From: Streptomyces sp. NRRL F-2664
Lineage (GTDB): Bacteria; Actinomycetota; Actinomycetes; Streptomycetales; Streptomycetaceae
NCBI RefSeq assembly: GCF_000719345.1
Contig: NZ_JOFX01000040.1
Location: forward strand, 1 to 55,677
Length of the DNA stretch: 55,677 bases
Direction: 5' to 3'
Part shown: positions 31,742-40,355 of the stretch, one piece after another
Layout: each line of letters begins with the position of its first letter
Numbering within the stretch: position 1 is the first letter of the stretch
Translations under genes and position numbers: made by a program
Notes under the pieces: generated by a model
What the model saw: only the letters and a program-made list of their open reading frames with translations
The model's database searches: none
What the model was told of the DNA's origin: nothing

Positions 31742-31860
31742 AGCGGCGCCCGGACCCGACCCGACGCACCCGCTGCGGCACCCGCATGCGCTGCCGCACC
31801 CCGCACCCGCGCCTGTTTCCGCCGCGCCCCCGCCGCGACCCGAACCACGAGGACCCCGCC

Positions 31861-33192
31861 ATGACCGCTCCCCGGACCCTGCACCTCAACGCCTTCCTGA
31901 TGAACGCCGGCCACCACGACGCCGCCTGGCGCCACCCGGCCAGCAGCCCCGAACGCGTCACCGACCCGGCCTACTTCCAGGAACTGGCCCGCACCGCCGA
32001 GCGCGGCCGGCTCGACTCCGTCTTCTTCGCCGACGGTCTCGCCCTGTGGGGCAAGGCCCGCTACAACGCCCTCGGCGGGTTCGAGCCGCTCACGCTGCTG
32101 TCCGCCATCGCCGCCGTCACCGAACACATCGGCCTCATCGCCACCGTGTCCACCACCTTTCACGAACCCTTCAACGTCGCCCGCGCGTTCGCCTCGCTCG
32201 ACCACATCAGCGGCGGCCGGGCCGGATGGAACATCGTCACCTCCGGCACCCTCGACGAGGCGCGCAACTTCAACCGGGACGAGCACCTGGAGCACGCTCT
32301 GCGCTACGACCGGGCCCGCGAGTTCCTCGACGTCGCCACCAAGCTCTGGGACAGCTGGGAGGACGACGCGATCGTCCTCGACAAGGACGCCGGCATCTAC
32401 GCCGACACCGACAAGCTGCACCCCGCCGCGCACCGCGGCGAGTACTTCGGCGTCGCCGGCCCCCTGAACGTCCCGCGCTCCCCCCAGGGCCACCCGCTGC
32501 TCGTCCAGGCGGGGTCCTCCGAGTCCGGGAAGGAGTTCGCCGCCCAGTACGCCGAGGCCGTCTTCACCGCCCAGCAGACCCTCGCCGACGGCCAGACCTT
32601 CTACAAGGACCTCAAGTCCCGGCTGGCCCGGCACGGCCGCGCCGAGTCCGACCTCCTCGTCCTGCCCGGCATCGCCCCCGTCATCGGATCCACCGAGGCC
32701 GAGGCCAGGGCCCTGGAGCAGGAGCTCACCGACCTCCAGGTGCCGCAGTACGGTCTCGCCCAGCTCTCCGGGATGCTCGGCGTGGACCTCACCGGCCTGC
32801 CGCTCGACGGCCCGCTGCCCGACCTGCCCGAGGAGCGGGACATCAACGGCAACAAGAGCCGCTTCACGCTCGTCGCCGAACTCGCCCGCCGCGAGCGCCT
32901 CGACCTGCGCGCGCTCATCGCCCGCCTCGGCGCCGGCCGCGGCCACCGGGTCTACGCCGGCACGCCCGAGCAGATCGCCGACCAGCTCCAGGAGTGGTTC
33001 ACGCAGGGCGCCGCCGACGGCTTCAACATCATGGCGCCGGTACTGCCCACGGGGCTGACCGACTTCGTCGACCACGTCGTGCCGATCCTGCAGCGCCGCG
33101 GACTCTTCCGCACCGAGTACACCGGCCGCACCCTGCGCGAGAACTACGGCCTGCCCCGGCCCGCCAACCGGTACGCGGCGGCGGCCTCGTGA
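31861..33192 (+). CDS. NtaA/SnaA/DszA-family FMN-dependent monooxygenase
   Basis: This 443-residue LLM-class flavin monooxygenase has LHLNAFLMNAGHHDAAWRHP, LDSVFFADGLALWG, FEPLTLLSAIAAVTEHIGLIATVSTTFHEPFNVARAFASLDHISGGRAGWNIVTS and the AGSSESGKEFAAQYAEAVFTAQ block typical of the DszA/NtaA subfamily. It uses reduced FMN from a partner reductase, probably the SsuE-like protein of the same operon. Expected chemistry is C-S or C-N bond cleavage of a sulfone, sulfonate or aminopolycarboxylate; sulfur context favours the first. ATG 31861 follows GAGGA. It lies 119 bp after ssuC. Confidence 0.93.
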   Translation: MTAPRTLHLNAFLMNAGHHDAAWRHPASSPERVTDPAYFQELARTAERGRLDSVFFADGLALWGKARYNALGGFEPLTLLSAIAAVTEHIGLIATVSTTFHEPFNVARAFASLDHISGGRAGWNIVTSGTLDEARNFNRDEHLEHALRYDRAREFLDVATKLWDSWEDDAIVLDKDAGIYADTDKLHPAAHRGEYFGVAGPLNVPRSPQGHPLLVQAGSSESGKEFAAQYAEAVFTAQQTLADGQTFYKDLKSRLARHGRAESDLLVLPGIAPVIGSTEAEARALEQELTDLQVPQYGLAQLSGMLGVDLTGLPLDGPLPDLPEERDINGNKSRFTLVAELARRERLDLRALIARLGAGRGHRVYAGTPEQIADQLQEWFTQGAADGFNIMAPVLPTGLTDFVDHVVPILQRRGLFRTEYTGRTLRENYGLPRPANRYAAAAS

Positions 33193-33307
33193 CGCACGCC
33201 CCGTACCGGACGACCGCCTGACCGGCCGCGTGCCGACGACCCGCAGGCCGAGGGCGGCGACGACGATCCGTACGCCGAAGGGCCCCGGACCGCCGGCCGC
33301 GGGCGGG

Positions 33308-34027
33308 TCAGGCCGGCAGCGTGTTGCGGTGCGAGCGGCGGCGAGCCGCGCTGAACAGTGCCTGCATCTGCGCGCCCGACTGCTCGACGTCGTCCAGGGG
33401 CGAGGGGAAGGCAAGCCGCACGTCGCGGTGGCCGCGCCGCTCCTCCAGCCGCAGGGTGATCCCGTAGCGGTCCATGGCGAGCGGCAGGGCCCGCACGACC
33501 GCGGCCGCGGTCGCCGGCCGGACCAGCCGCAGCAGCAGCGTGACCAGGTCCCGGTGGTCGTCGAGGAGGTGCGTGAGCATGCCCGCCTCGTACGGGGCGA
33601 GGGGGTCGGGGTCGGCCGCGTCCAGCTCCTCCAGGCCGACGTGCACGACGCCCTCCGCCGTCCGCAGCTCGGCCCGTTCGAACTCCATGCAGGTGGAGTC
33701 GGCGCCGGAACCGGCGGACAGGTCGGAGTAGGGGGTGAGCAGCCGGCCCGTCACGGTGACGCGGGCCCGCACCCGGTCCCGTACGGGGGTGGGGGCGACG
33801 TCGGTGAACTCCAGGTGGCTCGCGGGCCGGTACTCGGCGTGGCCGCCGGGCTCGGCGGGGTGCAGGTGCAGTCGGCCCATGGGGTCGCCGCCGTCGAGGT
33901 GGCGGACCTCGGTGCGCAGTCCGTCCGTGACCACCGTCATGGAGTGGGCGGCGGCCAGGATCGATCGGATCCGCTCGGCGGCGGTGGGCAGGGCGGCCGA
34001 CGTGGCGGGGTCACCGAACAGGCGCAT
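33308..34027 (-). CDS. DUF2470-domain protein, iron-regulated
   Basis: This 239-residue protein has a split FMN-binding barrel-like N-terminal part and a C-terminal DUF2470-type region (ADPDPLAPYEAGMLTHLLDDHRDLVTLLLRL, then ALPLAMDRYGITLRLE). Related proteins are linked to haem binding or degradation (HugZ-like) and pyridoxamine-oxidase-like folds. A near-perfect iron box lies 24 bp upstream of ATG 34027, so a DmdR/IdeR-type repressor should shut it off when iron is plentiful. A role in haem-iron use is plausible but not shown by the sequence. Confidence 0.85.
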   Translation of the reverse strand: MRLFGDPATSAALPTAAERIRSILAAAHSMTVVTDGLRTEVRHLDGGDPMGRLHLHPAEPGGHAEYRPASHLEFTDVAPTPVRDRVRARVTVTGRLLTPYSDLSAGSGADSTCMEFERAELRTAEGVVHVGLEELDAADPDPLAPYEAGMLTHLLDDHRDLVTLLLRLVRPATAAAVVRALPLAMDRYGITLRLEERRGHRDVRLAFPSPLDDVEQSGAQMQALFSAARRRSHRNTLPA

Positions 34028-34050
34028 GCGGTCTCTCCATCTCCAGCGTG

Positions 34051-34069
34051 TTAGGTAAGCCTAACCTAA
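34051..34069 (-). promoter_or_regulatory. Iron box (DmdR/IdeR/DtxR operator)
   Basis: TTAGGTAAGCCTAACCTAA is a 19-bp dyad very close to the consensus TTAGGTTAGGCTAACCTAA. It lies in the promoter of the leftward DUF2470 gene. The divergent SepF-like gene starts 113 bp to its right and might also be affected. Confidence 0.88.
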
Positions 34070-34181
34070 TCCATCCTGATGCGTGAGCGTACCCGGCGGG
34101 GTTCGTGTCGTTGTTGGGCTGAACGGGTGAAACGCGAGAGGATGGGGGGATGCACATGAAGCGCGCGGCCGAGGCGGCCCG

Positions 34182-34574
34182 GTGAGCAGGTACGACGTCA
34201 CCGACGAACAGTGGGAGGGGCTCGCGCAGGTGGTACCTCTGCGCAGTCGCAACGAATGGCCCTCCCGGGTGGACCACCGCACGATCCCCAAGTCGCCCGG
34301 GGCGGCGGCGGAGCAGCGGCGCTTCGTGGTGATCAGAGTCCAGATCTTCGCGGACGCGCGGGAGGTGGCCGAATACCTGATCGCGCAGATCCCGGTCCTG
34401 CTCGACCTCACCGGTGCGGACAGTGAAGTGGCCAAGCGAATCCTGGACTTCAGCAGCGGGGTGGTCTTCGGGCTGGGCAGCGGGATGCACCGGGTCGACC
34501 GGAACGTCTTCCTGCTGGCGCCCGTGGGGACCGAGGTCGAGGGGATCGCGGCCGCCGCCGTCCCCCGATCGTAG
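34182..34574 (+). CDS. SepF-like protein (cell-division protein paralogue)
   Basis: This 130-residue protein has a SepF core from residue about 47: RRFVVIRVQIFADAREVAEYLIAQIPVLLDLTGADSEVAKRILDFSSGVVFGLGSGMHRVDRNVFLLAP. SepF anchors FtsZ to the membrane. Streptomyces carry several paralogues; this one is outside any ftsZ cluster and lacks an obvious N-terminal membrane-binding amphipathic helix (it begins MSRYDVTDEQWEGLAQVV). The start is GTG 34182. It is probably a minor SepF2/SepF3-type copy. Confidence 0.87.
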   Translation: MSRYDVTDEQWEGLAQVVPLRSRNEWPSRVDHRTIPKSPGAAAEQRRFVVIRVQIFADAREVAEYLIAQIPVLLDLTGADSEVAKRILDFSSGVVFGLGSGMHRVDRNVFLLAPVGTEVEGIAAAAVPRS

Positions 34575-34641
34575 GAAGGTCCGTACGAAGGAACGGTTCG
34601 CCGGGGCCGCGGGTGGCCCCGCGGCCCGTACCGTCCGGCGC

Positions 34642-36078
34642 ATGGACGCCACCGCCGTCGCGTTGGGCGACACCCGTACCCATGTGCCCGAGACCGCTGC
34701 GGCCGGCGAGCCCTCCGCCGCGCAGCCGCCGGCTCCTGCTCCCGTCCCGGCCCGGACCGCCCCGGTCGGTGCACCGGCCGTGCCCGCAGCCGGTGCGCGA
34801 CCGGATCCCGCGCCGCCGGTGCCCCGGAGCCCGTCGGACCCGCCCTGCCGGCCCGGCACCCCGCGCGATGCCGCAGCCCCCGGCGATCCGGCCGTGCCGG
34901 CGCAGGCGGTGCGCCGCGGCTCCGGTCCGCCCGCCGAGCCCGCGCAGCGGCAGCCGTGCGCGCGGCCCGTGCTCACCGAGCTGCGGCTGTCCGCCTTCGG
35001 CAGGCACCGGTCCGCGGCCTTCCCGCTCGGACCCGTCACCCTCTTCGCGGGGCCGAGCGGTAGCGGCAAGTCCCAGGCGCTGGACGCCTATGCCGCCCTC
35101 GCCGGCCTCGGCGCCGGCGCCACCCTCGACGAGGCCTTCCCGGACGCCACCGCCCGTATCCCCGACCGGGCGCTCCCCGACGCGCAGCGGCGACGCGGCT
35201 TCCGCCTCGGCTGCACGGTCGACGGCCCGGCCGGACCGGTCCGGCTCGATCTCGCCGTCCAGGCCGAGCCCGGCCTGCGGATCGTCGGCGAACGGCTCTC
35301 CCAGGGCGGGCAGGTCCTCTTCGCCACCGCCCTGCGCGACCCGGGCCGGCGCTCGGTGCAGGCCGCCTGGCTGACCGGGGGCGCCGTCGGCGTCACCCGC
35401 GCCCCGCTGCCCGACGACCGGCTGGGCACCGCACTGCTCCCGCTGCGGGTCGCCGGCTCCACCGCGGGCCAGCGGCAGGTGCTGGCGGCCGCGGAGCAGG
35501 TGGTGGTGGCCCTGCGGTCGGTGTTCGCCTGCGACCCCCGACCGGACCGGATGCGGGCGCCCGTGGCGCGCGGCGAGGGCCGGCTGCTGGGCGACTGCGC
35601 CAACCTGGCCGACGTACTGCGCCGGACCCGCCACGAATGCGGGACCCGCCACGCGCTGCTGGCCGAGGCCGCCCGCACCGGCTGCGCGGGTCCGGTCGCC
35701 GGGCTGGACGTGCGCGCTCCCGAGGACGGCGCCGTCACCGCCGTCCTGGACCGCGGGCCCGGCCGCCCCGCCACCGAGCTCGCGCGCCTGGGGGCGGGTG
35801 AACTCCGCTTCCTGGCCCTGGCGTTGGTCCTGCTGACCGGTCCCGGCGTGCTGGATATGGACCCGGCCGCCGAACTGCTGTCCGCGCGGCAGGCGCTGAC
35901 CGTGCTGGCCGACGGCCTCGACCGCGGGCTGGACGCGAGCCAGAGCACCGAACTGCTGCGGCTGGCGCTGCTGTCCTGCGGCCGCGGCCATGTCCGGCTG
36001 GTGGCGGCCGTGGGGGAGGGGACCGCGGCCGCCGCCCGCCTCCTGCCGGACGTGTCGGTGGTAGACCTGTCGGCATGA
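34642..36078 (+). CDS. AAA-family ATPase, RecF/SMC-like (AAA_21 type)
   Basis: This 478-residue protein has about 110 Pro/Ala-rich, probably disordered residues followed by an ATPase that begins LTELRLSAFGRHRSAAFPLGPVTLFAGPSGSGKSQ. Walker A is near residue 140. A C-terminal segment LGAGELRFLALALVLLTG takes the place of the ABC signature and is followed by a region with GVLDMDP. Such stand-alone ATPases resemble the OLD/RecF group but there is no nuclease domain. Function unknown. The stop overlaps the start of the MazG-like gene by 4 bp (ATGA), so the two are probably coupled. Confidence 0.8.
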   Translation: MDATAVALGDTRTHVPETAAAGEPSAAQPPAPAPVPARTAPVGAPAVPAAGARPDPAPPVPRSPSDPPCRPGTPRDAAAPGDPAVPAQAVRRGSGPPAEPAQRQPCARPVLTELRLSAFGRHRSAAFPLGPVTLFAGPSGSGKSQALDAYAALAGLGAGATLDEAFPDATARIPDRALPDAQRRRGFRLGCTVDGPAGPVRLDLAVQAEPGLRIVGERLSQGGQVLFATALRDPGRRSVQAAWLTGGAVGVTRAPLPDDRLGTALLPLRVAGSTAGQRQVLAAAEQVVVALRSVFACDPRPDRMRAPVARGEGRLLGDCANLADVLRRTRHECGTRHALLAEAARTGCAGPVAGLDVRAPEDGAVTAVLDRGPGRPATELARLGAGELRFLALALVLLTGPGVLDMDPAAELLSARQALTVLADGLDRGLDASQSTELLRLALLSCGRGHVRLVAAVGEGTAAAARLLPDVSVVDLSA

Positions 36079-36488
36079 ACGAGACGGAGACAGGGGCGCA
36101 GTCGCAGTCGCGTGAGGCCGGGCCGCCCGGGCGGCCCGAGGAGCGGCTGGACGTGCTGCAGCGCAGGCTCGCCCGGTTCGCGGCGGCGCGCGGCTGGGAG
36201 CCCTACCACACACCCAAGAACCTGGCGGTGGCGCTGAGCGTGGAGGCTTCCGAACTGGTGGAGATCTTCCAGTGGTTGACGCCCGAGCAGTCGGCGAACG
36301 TCATGGAGAACCCGGAATCCGCCCACCGCGTGGCCGACGAGGTGGCCGACGTGCTCGCGTACCTGCTGCAGTTCTGTGAGGTTCTCGGGGTGGATGTGCT
36401 GGATGCGCTAGCCGCGAAGATCGAGAGGAATGAACTGCGTTTCCCTCCAACGGGTGATCCGACACCGAATCGTCACTCTTCGGAGTGA
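36075..36488 (+). CDS. MazG-like nucleotide pyrophosphohydrolase
   Basis: This 137-residue all-alpha NTP-PPase has the metal-binding pattern VALSVEASELVEIFQWL followed by HRVADEVADVLAYLLQF. It probably hydrolyses non-canonical or surplus (d)NTPs to NMP and pyrophosphate. It has a variable N-terminal tail of about 25 residues. It is coupled by ATGA overlap to the ATPase gene before it, suggesting a joint nucleic-acid or nucleotide-related job. Confidence 0.88.
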   Translation: MNETETGAQSQSREAGPPGRPEERLDVLQRRLARFAAARGWEPYHTPKNLAVALSVEASELVEIFQWLTPEQSANVMENPESAHRVADEVADVLAYLLQFCEVLGVDVLDALAAKIERNELRFPPTGDPTPNRHSSE

Positions 36489-36611
36489 TGGACTCTTCCA
36501 CAATCACGATTCTGTCCACATTTTCCGAATACCCCTGGCTTTACCGGCCCGTTGCCCTCACTCTGGGTAGTGGTGAGGACGGCGGGATGTCGTGCGGACG
36601 GGGGACGGCGT

Positions 36612-37097
36612 ATGGATGCGGTACGGCTCATCGCGGCCGGCCGGCACGCGCTGGCACAGAGCGGGGCTGCGTGGGACATGGTGGGCGAGGCCTGGCAGGC
36701 CCAGGCCCTCGCACAGGGGATAGGGAGCTGGCTGGCGGTCACCGGGCCGCCGGAGCTGAGATCGGAGGCACGGGGACTGGGGGAAGCGGGAGGCAGAGGG
36801 TGCGGCGTGCTGGACCGGGCGGCCCTGCGCGGCGAGGGCAGCGCGCCTGCGTACCCGCCGCGGGCGGCACAGCTGAGCGGGGTGGCGGACGTCCGGCAGG
36901 CGCTGCTGGGACTCCAGGCGCTGCTCGGCGAAGTGGGGATAGCCCTGGTCGGGGTGGCGTGCGGCACCGACGACGAAGCCCTGTACTGGCAGTGCATAGA
37001 GTCGATCGACGCGGCTGACGAGTCCAGCGACCGGGTGCGGGCGATCCTGCGCCGGATGACCGTGCGCGAACGGGGCTCCGCCTCGGGCGTGGCCTGA
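36612..37097 (+). CDS. Conserved Streptomyces protein (DUF6099-like)
   Basis: This 161-residue predicted cytoplasmic, mostly helical protein includes MDAVRLIAAGRHALAQSG, WQAQALAQGIGSWLAVTGPPELR and LGEVGIALVGVACGTDDEALYWQCIESIDAADES. I recognise it from memory as a small family conserved in streptomycetes without known function. ATG 36612 with GGGGACGG upstream is preferred over an ATG at 36552 that would add 20 unrelated residues. Confidence 0.75.
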   Translation: MDAVRLIAAGRHALAQSGAAWDMVGEAWQAQALAQGIGSWLAVTGPPELRSEARGLGEAGGRGCGVLDRAALRGEGSAPAYPPRAAQLSGVADVRQALLGLQALLGEVGIALVGVACGTDDEALYWQCIESIDAADESSDRVRAILRRMTVRERGSASGVA

Positions 37098-37290
37098 GCC
37101 GGACACGGCCCGCGACCGGGCCGCGGCCGGACCGGCGGCGGTCCGGGGATCGCGTCGGTGGGACAGGGCCGGCGGGGCACGGAGTGCGGGTACAGGCACG
37201 GGTAGGGGCGCGAAGCACGGCCGGGCCCGGTAGAGGGCGTGTGCGGTACCTGCCGGGGTCCCGCCGGGTGCGGCGGCACCGGCATCACGG

Positions 37291-37533
37291 TCAGGAGGGC
37301 CGGGGGGACGGGCGCTCGCTGTCGGCGGTGCGGACCGCGGAGGACTGGAGATCGGCGTCGAGCTGGGAGAGGTCGGCGTTCAGCGCGGCCATCAGCTCCT
37401 CCATCTGCTGCAGCAGGCCTTTCGGGGCGCCGCCGCTCCGGGCGGGCGCCGTGGGCTCCGGCGGTGCGTCATGTCCTGCCTGCCCGGTCCAGCCGGTCTG
37501 TCGGGGGGTCTCCGGCACGTCCTCGTGGGACAT
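37291..37533 (-). CDS. Small hypothetical protein
   Basis: This 80-residue hydrophilic protein has a Pro-rich N-terminal half and a helical C-terminal half (LLQQMEELMAALNADLSQLDADLQ) that could form a short coiled coil. GAGGAGG lies 5 nt before ATG 37533, which supports real translation. It is convergent with the DUF6099-like gene. Function unknown. Confidence 0.6.
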   Translation of the reverse strand: MSHEDVPETPRQTGWTGQAGHDAPPEPTAPARSGGAPKGLLQQMEELMAALNADLSQLDADLQSSAVRTADSERPSPRPS

Positions 37534-37737
37534 GGCGGCCTCCTCGGCCCTGGCCCTTCCGAGGGGGAAGGGGGCGGTGGCCGCACCGGCGGGAAAGCCG
37601 CCGGCGCGCGGGCCGGGCGGTCCGGCGCCGTCCGGGCCAACGATCTCCGTCGGGGCCGGTCACTGGCGCCCTCGCGGCCCGACACGAGGGGTTGACGGAG
37701 ATTCACCATGGCGGGGCGGGCGGGGCAGGATGGAGGT

Positions 37738-38661
37738 ATGGATCTTCGCATTTTCACCGAACCCCAGCAGGGCGCGAGCTACGACACCCTCCTGAGCGTC
37801 GCCAAGGCCACCGAGGACCTCGGCTTCGATGCGTTCTTCCGCTCCGACCACTACCTGCGCATGGGAGCGGCCGACGGCCTGCCCGGCCCCACCGACGCCT
37901 GGATCACCCTCGCCGGCCTCGCCCGCGAGACCAGCCGGATCCGCCTCGGCACCCTGATGACGGCCGGCACCTTCCGGCTGCCCGGCGTGCTCGCCATCCA
38001 GGTGGCGCAGGTGGACCAGATGTCCGGCGGCCGCGTCGAACTGGGCCTGGGCGCAGGTTGGTTCGAGGAGGAGCACAAGGCCTACGGGATCCCCTTCCCG
38101 GCGGACCGGATGTCCCGGCTGGAGGAGCAGCTGGCCATCGTCACCGGCCTGTGGGCCACCGCGCCGGGCGCCGCCTTCGACTACGCGGGGGAGCACTACC
38201 GCGTGGAGAACTCGCCCGCCCTCCCCAAGCCCGTCCAGGCCAAGGTCCCGGTCCTGGTCGGGGGGCACGGAGCCAAGCGCACCCCGCGGCTCGCCGCGCG
38301 GTACGCGGACGAGTTCAACATGCCGTTCGCGTCGATCGCGGACAGCGAGCGGCAGTTCGGCCGGGTCCGGGAGGCGGCCGAGCAGGCCGGCCGCCGCCCC
38401 GGCGAACTCCTCCACTCCAACGCCCTCGTGGTGTGCGTGGGCAAGGACGACGCCGAGGTGGCCCGCCGGGCCGCCGCGATCGGCCGTGACGTGGACGAGC
38501 TCAAGGCCAACGGTCTGGCGGGCTCCCCGGCCGAGGTGGTGGACAAGATCGGCGCCTATGCGGCCATCGGCTCCTCCCGCATCTACCTCCAGCTGCTCGA
38601 CCTCGACGACCTCGACCACCTGGAGCTGATCTCCGCCCAGGTGCTCTCGCAGGTCCGCTAG
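37738..38661 (+). CDS. LLM-class F420-dependent oxidoreductase
   Basis: This 307-residue TIM-barrel oxidoreductase has MDLRIFTEPQQGASYDTLL, DLGFDAFFRSDHYLRMG, LAGLARETSRIRLGTLMT and GGRVELGLGAGWFEEEHKAYGIPFP, all typical of the actinobacterial F420-using branch. TGGAGGT precedes ATG 37738. The substrate is unknown. It lies 15 bp before the homocysteine methyltransferase gene and is probably co-transcribed with it. Confidence 0.92.
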   Translation: MDLRIFTEPQQGASYDTLLSVAKATEDLGFDAFFRSDHYLRMGAADGLPGPTDAWITLAGLARETSRIRLGTLMTAGTFRLPGVLAIQVAQVDQMSGGRVELGLGAGWFEEEHKAYGIPFPADRMSRLEEQLAIVTGLWATAPGAAFDYAGEHYRVENSPALPKPVQAKVPVLVGGHGAKRTPRLAARYADEFNMPFASIADSERQFGRVREAAEQAGRRPGELLHSNALVVCVGKDDAEVARRAAAIGRDVDELKANGLAGSPAEVVDKIGAYAAIGSSRIYLQLLDLDDLDHLELISAQVLSQVR

Positions 38662-38676
38662 GGCCGGGGGACACCG

Positions 38677-39597
38677 ATGCCGCGCGCGTCCGGCCCGCTC
38701 GCCGAAGCCCTGGCCGACCGGACCGTCGTCCTGGACGGCGGGCTCAGCAACCAGCTCACCGCCCAGGGCTGCGACCTGACCGGCGGCCTCTGGACCGCCC
38801 GCGTCCTCGACGAGCGGCCGGAGCAGGTCGAGGCCGCCCACACGGCGTACGCGCAGGCGGGCGCCGAGGTGCTGATCACCGCGAGCTACCAGATCGGCTA
38901 CGGGGCATTCGCCGCCCGGGGCCGCGACCGCGACGCCACCACCGCCCTGCTGCACCGCAGCGTCGCGCTCGCCGCCCGGGCCGCGGAGGCCGCCGACCAC
39001 GACGTGTGGGTGGCCGCCTCGGTGGGCCCGTACGGAGCGGTCCTCGCCGACGGTTCCGAGTACCGGGGCCGGTACGGCCTGGGCGTGCGCGCGCTCGCGG
39101 CGTTCCACCGCCCCCGCATCGAGGCCCTCCTCGCCGCGGGCCCCGACGTCCTGGCCGTCGAGACCCTCCCCGATCCCGACGAGGCCGAGGCCGTGATCAC
39201 CGTGCTGGCGGAGACCGGCGCCCCGGCCTGGCTCAGCTACACCGTGGCCGGGGGCAGCACCCGCTCGGGCCGTCCGCTGCCCGAAGCCTTCGCCCTGGCC
39301 GCCGGCGCCCCGCAGGTCGTCGCGGTCGGCGTCAACTGCTGCGACCCCGCGGAGGTCCTGCCCGCCCTGGAGGCGGCGGCCACGGTCACCACCAAGCCCC
39401 TGCTGGCCTACCCCAACGACGGCTCAGTCTGGGACGCGGCCACCGCCACCTGGCACCCACCCGCCGTCACGCCCCCCTGGCCCACGGCCGCCTGGCACCG
39501 CACCGGAGCCCGCCTCATCGGCGGCTGCTGCCGCATCGGCCCCACCGACATCGCGCACCTGGCCCAGGAACACGGCGGGCGCGGCCGTCGGGCTTAG
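38677..39597 (+). CDS. mmuM: Homocysteine S-methyltransferase (MmuM-like)
   Basis: This 306-residue zinc methyltransferase transfers a methyl group from S-methylmethionine or AdoMet to homocysteine to give methionine. It has VLDGGLSNQLTAQG at the start, ITASYQIGYGAF, the first zinc ligand in GVNCCDP and the C-terminal zinc pair in GGCCRIGP. Start ATG 38677 is preceded by GGGGG. It follows the F420-type oxidoreductase by 15 bp. Confidence 0.93.
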   Translation: MPRASGPLAEALADRTVVLDGGLSNQLTAQGCDLTGGLWTARVLDERPEQVEAAHTAYAQAGAEVLITASYQIGYGAFAARGRDRDATTALLHRSVALAARAAEAADHDVWVAASVGPYGAVLADGSEYRGRYGLGVRALAAFHRPRIEALLAAGPDVLAVETLPDPDEAEAVITVLAETGAPAWLSYTVAGGSTRSGRPLPEAFALAAGAPQVVAVGVNCCDPAEVLPALEAAATVTTKPLLAYPNDGSVWDAATATWHPPAVTPPWPTAAWHRTGARLIGGCCRIGPTDIAHLAQEHGGRGRRA

Positions 39598-39935
39598 GGG
39601 GAGTTCGGAATCCCCCGCCTGCCGCCGGGCGGCCGGCGCTCCCCCGCGGACACCTCCCGACACGGACAGGCCAGGCCCGGGCCGGGTCGCCTCTGTCGGA
39701 TCCTGCCGGACGGCGCGGGTCGGTCACGACCCGGCAGAGAGCCCTGGGGGGGCGCCTGACGAAGGATCTTGGATGGTTCGCGGAGCCAGAGGATGGGTGC
39801 GGCACGGTGGACCCGAGCACCGGTCCGCAACCGCCGCAGCACCCCGTTGATCACCGGCCGGTGATTCCGCCACGGCCGCCCACGACCGTTGAAAGCAGCC
39901 AAGGCCCGCCGGCCACGCCCGGGCATCATGGCGCC
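39598..39935. other. Intergenic region with palindromes upstream of NTF2-like gene
   Basis: This 338-bp region has no supported gene. GGGGGA at 39597-39602 and TCCCCC at 39611-39616 form a weak terminator hairpin for the methyltransferase gene. A perfect 16-bp palindrome, ATCACCGGCCGGTGAT, is at 39850-39865. A second one, ATCATGGCGCCATGAT, at 39925-39940 covers the next start codon. Confidence 0.55.
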
Positions 39936-40355
39936 ATGATCCAGAACAACCAACACGTGCCCGAGGCCCTCCAACAGCATCCCGACGTCACCGAGGCGAT
40001 CGTCCTGGAGCAACGCCTCCACGACCCCTCCGTCCGCCTCTCCGGCCCCCTCGCCGAAGCCCTCTTCGACCTCGACTTCATCGAGGTCGGCGCCTCCGGA
40101 CGGCGGTGGACGCATGAGGAGATGGTCGCTGCCCTGCCCACGCTTCACGGCGGCTCCGAGAGCAGCACTCCCATCACCGCAGAGCGCTTCGAGGGCACGG
40201 TCCTCGCCCCCGGGATCGTCCACCTCACCTACGAGACCCGCATCGAGGACCGCCACGCCCGCCGTTCGTCGATCTGGCGCCGCGACGCCGCCGGGCAGTT
40301 CCGGCTCTCCTACCACCAGGCCACGCCGGTGCCAGGCGGAACGACCCGGCCGTAG
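39936..40355 (+). CDS. NTF2-like/DUF4440 family protein
   Basis: This 139-residue protein has a single cone-shaped NTF2-like domain: TEAIVLEQRLHDPSVRLSGPLAEALFDLDFIEVGASGRRWTHEEMVAAL, then IVHLTYETRIEDRHARRSSIWRRDAAGQFRLSYHQATPV. Such proteins are often small-ligand-binding or orphan enzymes; function here is unknown. ATG 39936 lies inside a perfect palindrome, and the upstream ATG at 39928 is out of frame. Confidence 0.83.
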   Translation: MIQNNQHVPEALQQHPDVTEAIVLEQRLHDPSVRLSGPLAEALFDLDFIEVGASGRRWTHEEMVAALPTLHGGSESSTPITAERFEGTVLAPGIVHLTYETRIEDRHARRSSIWRRDAAGQFRLSYHQATPVPGGTTRP

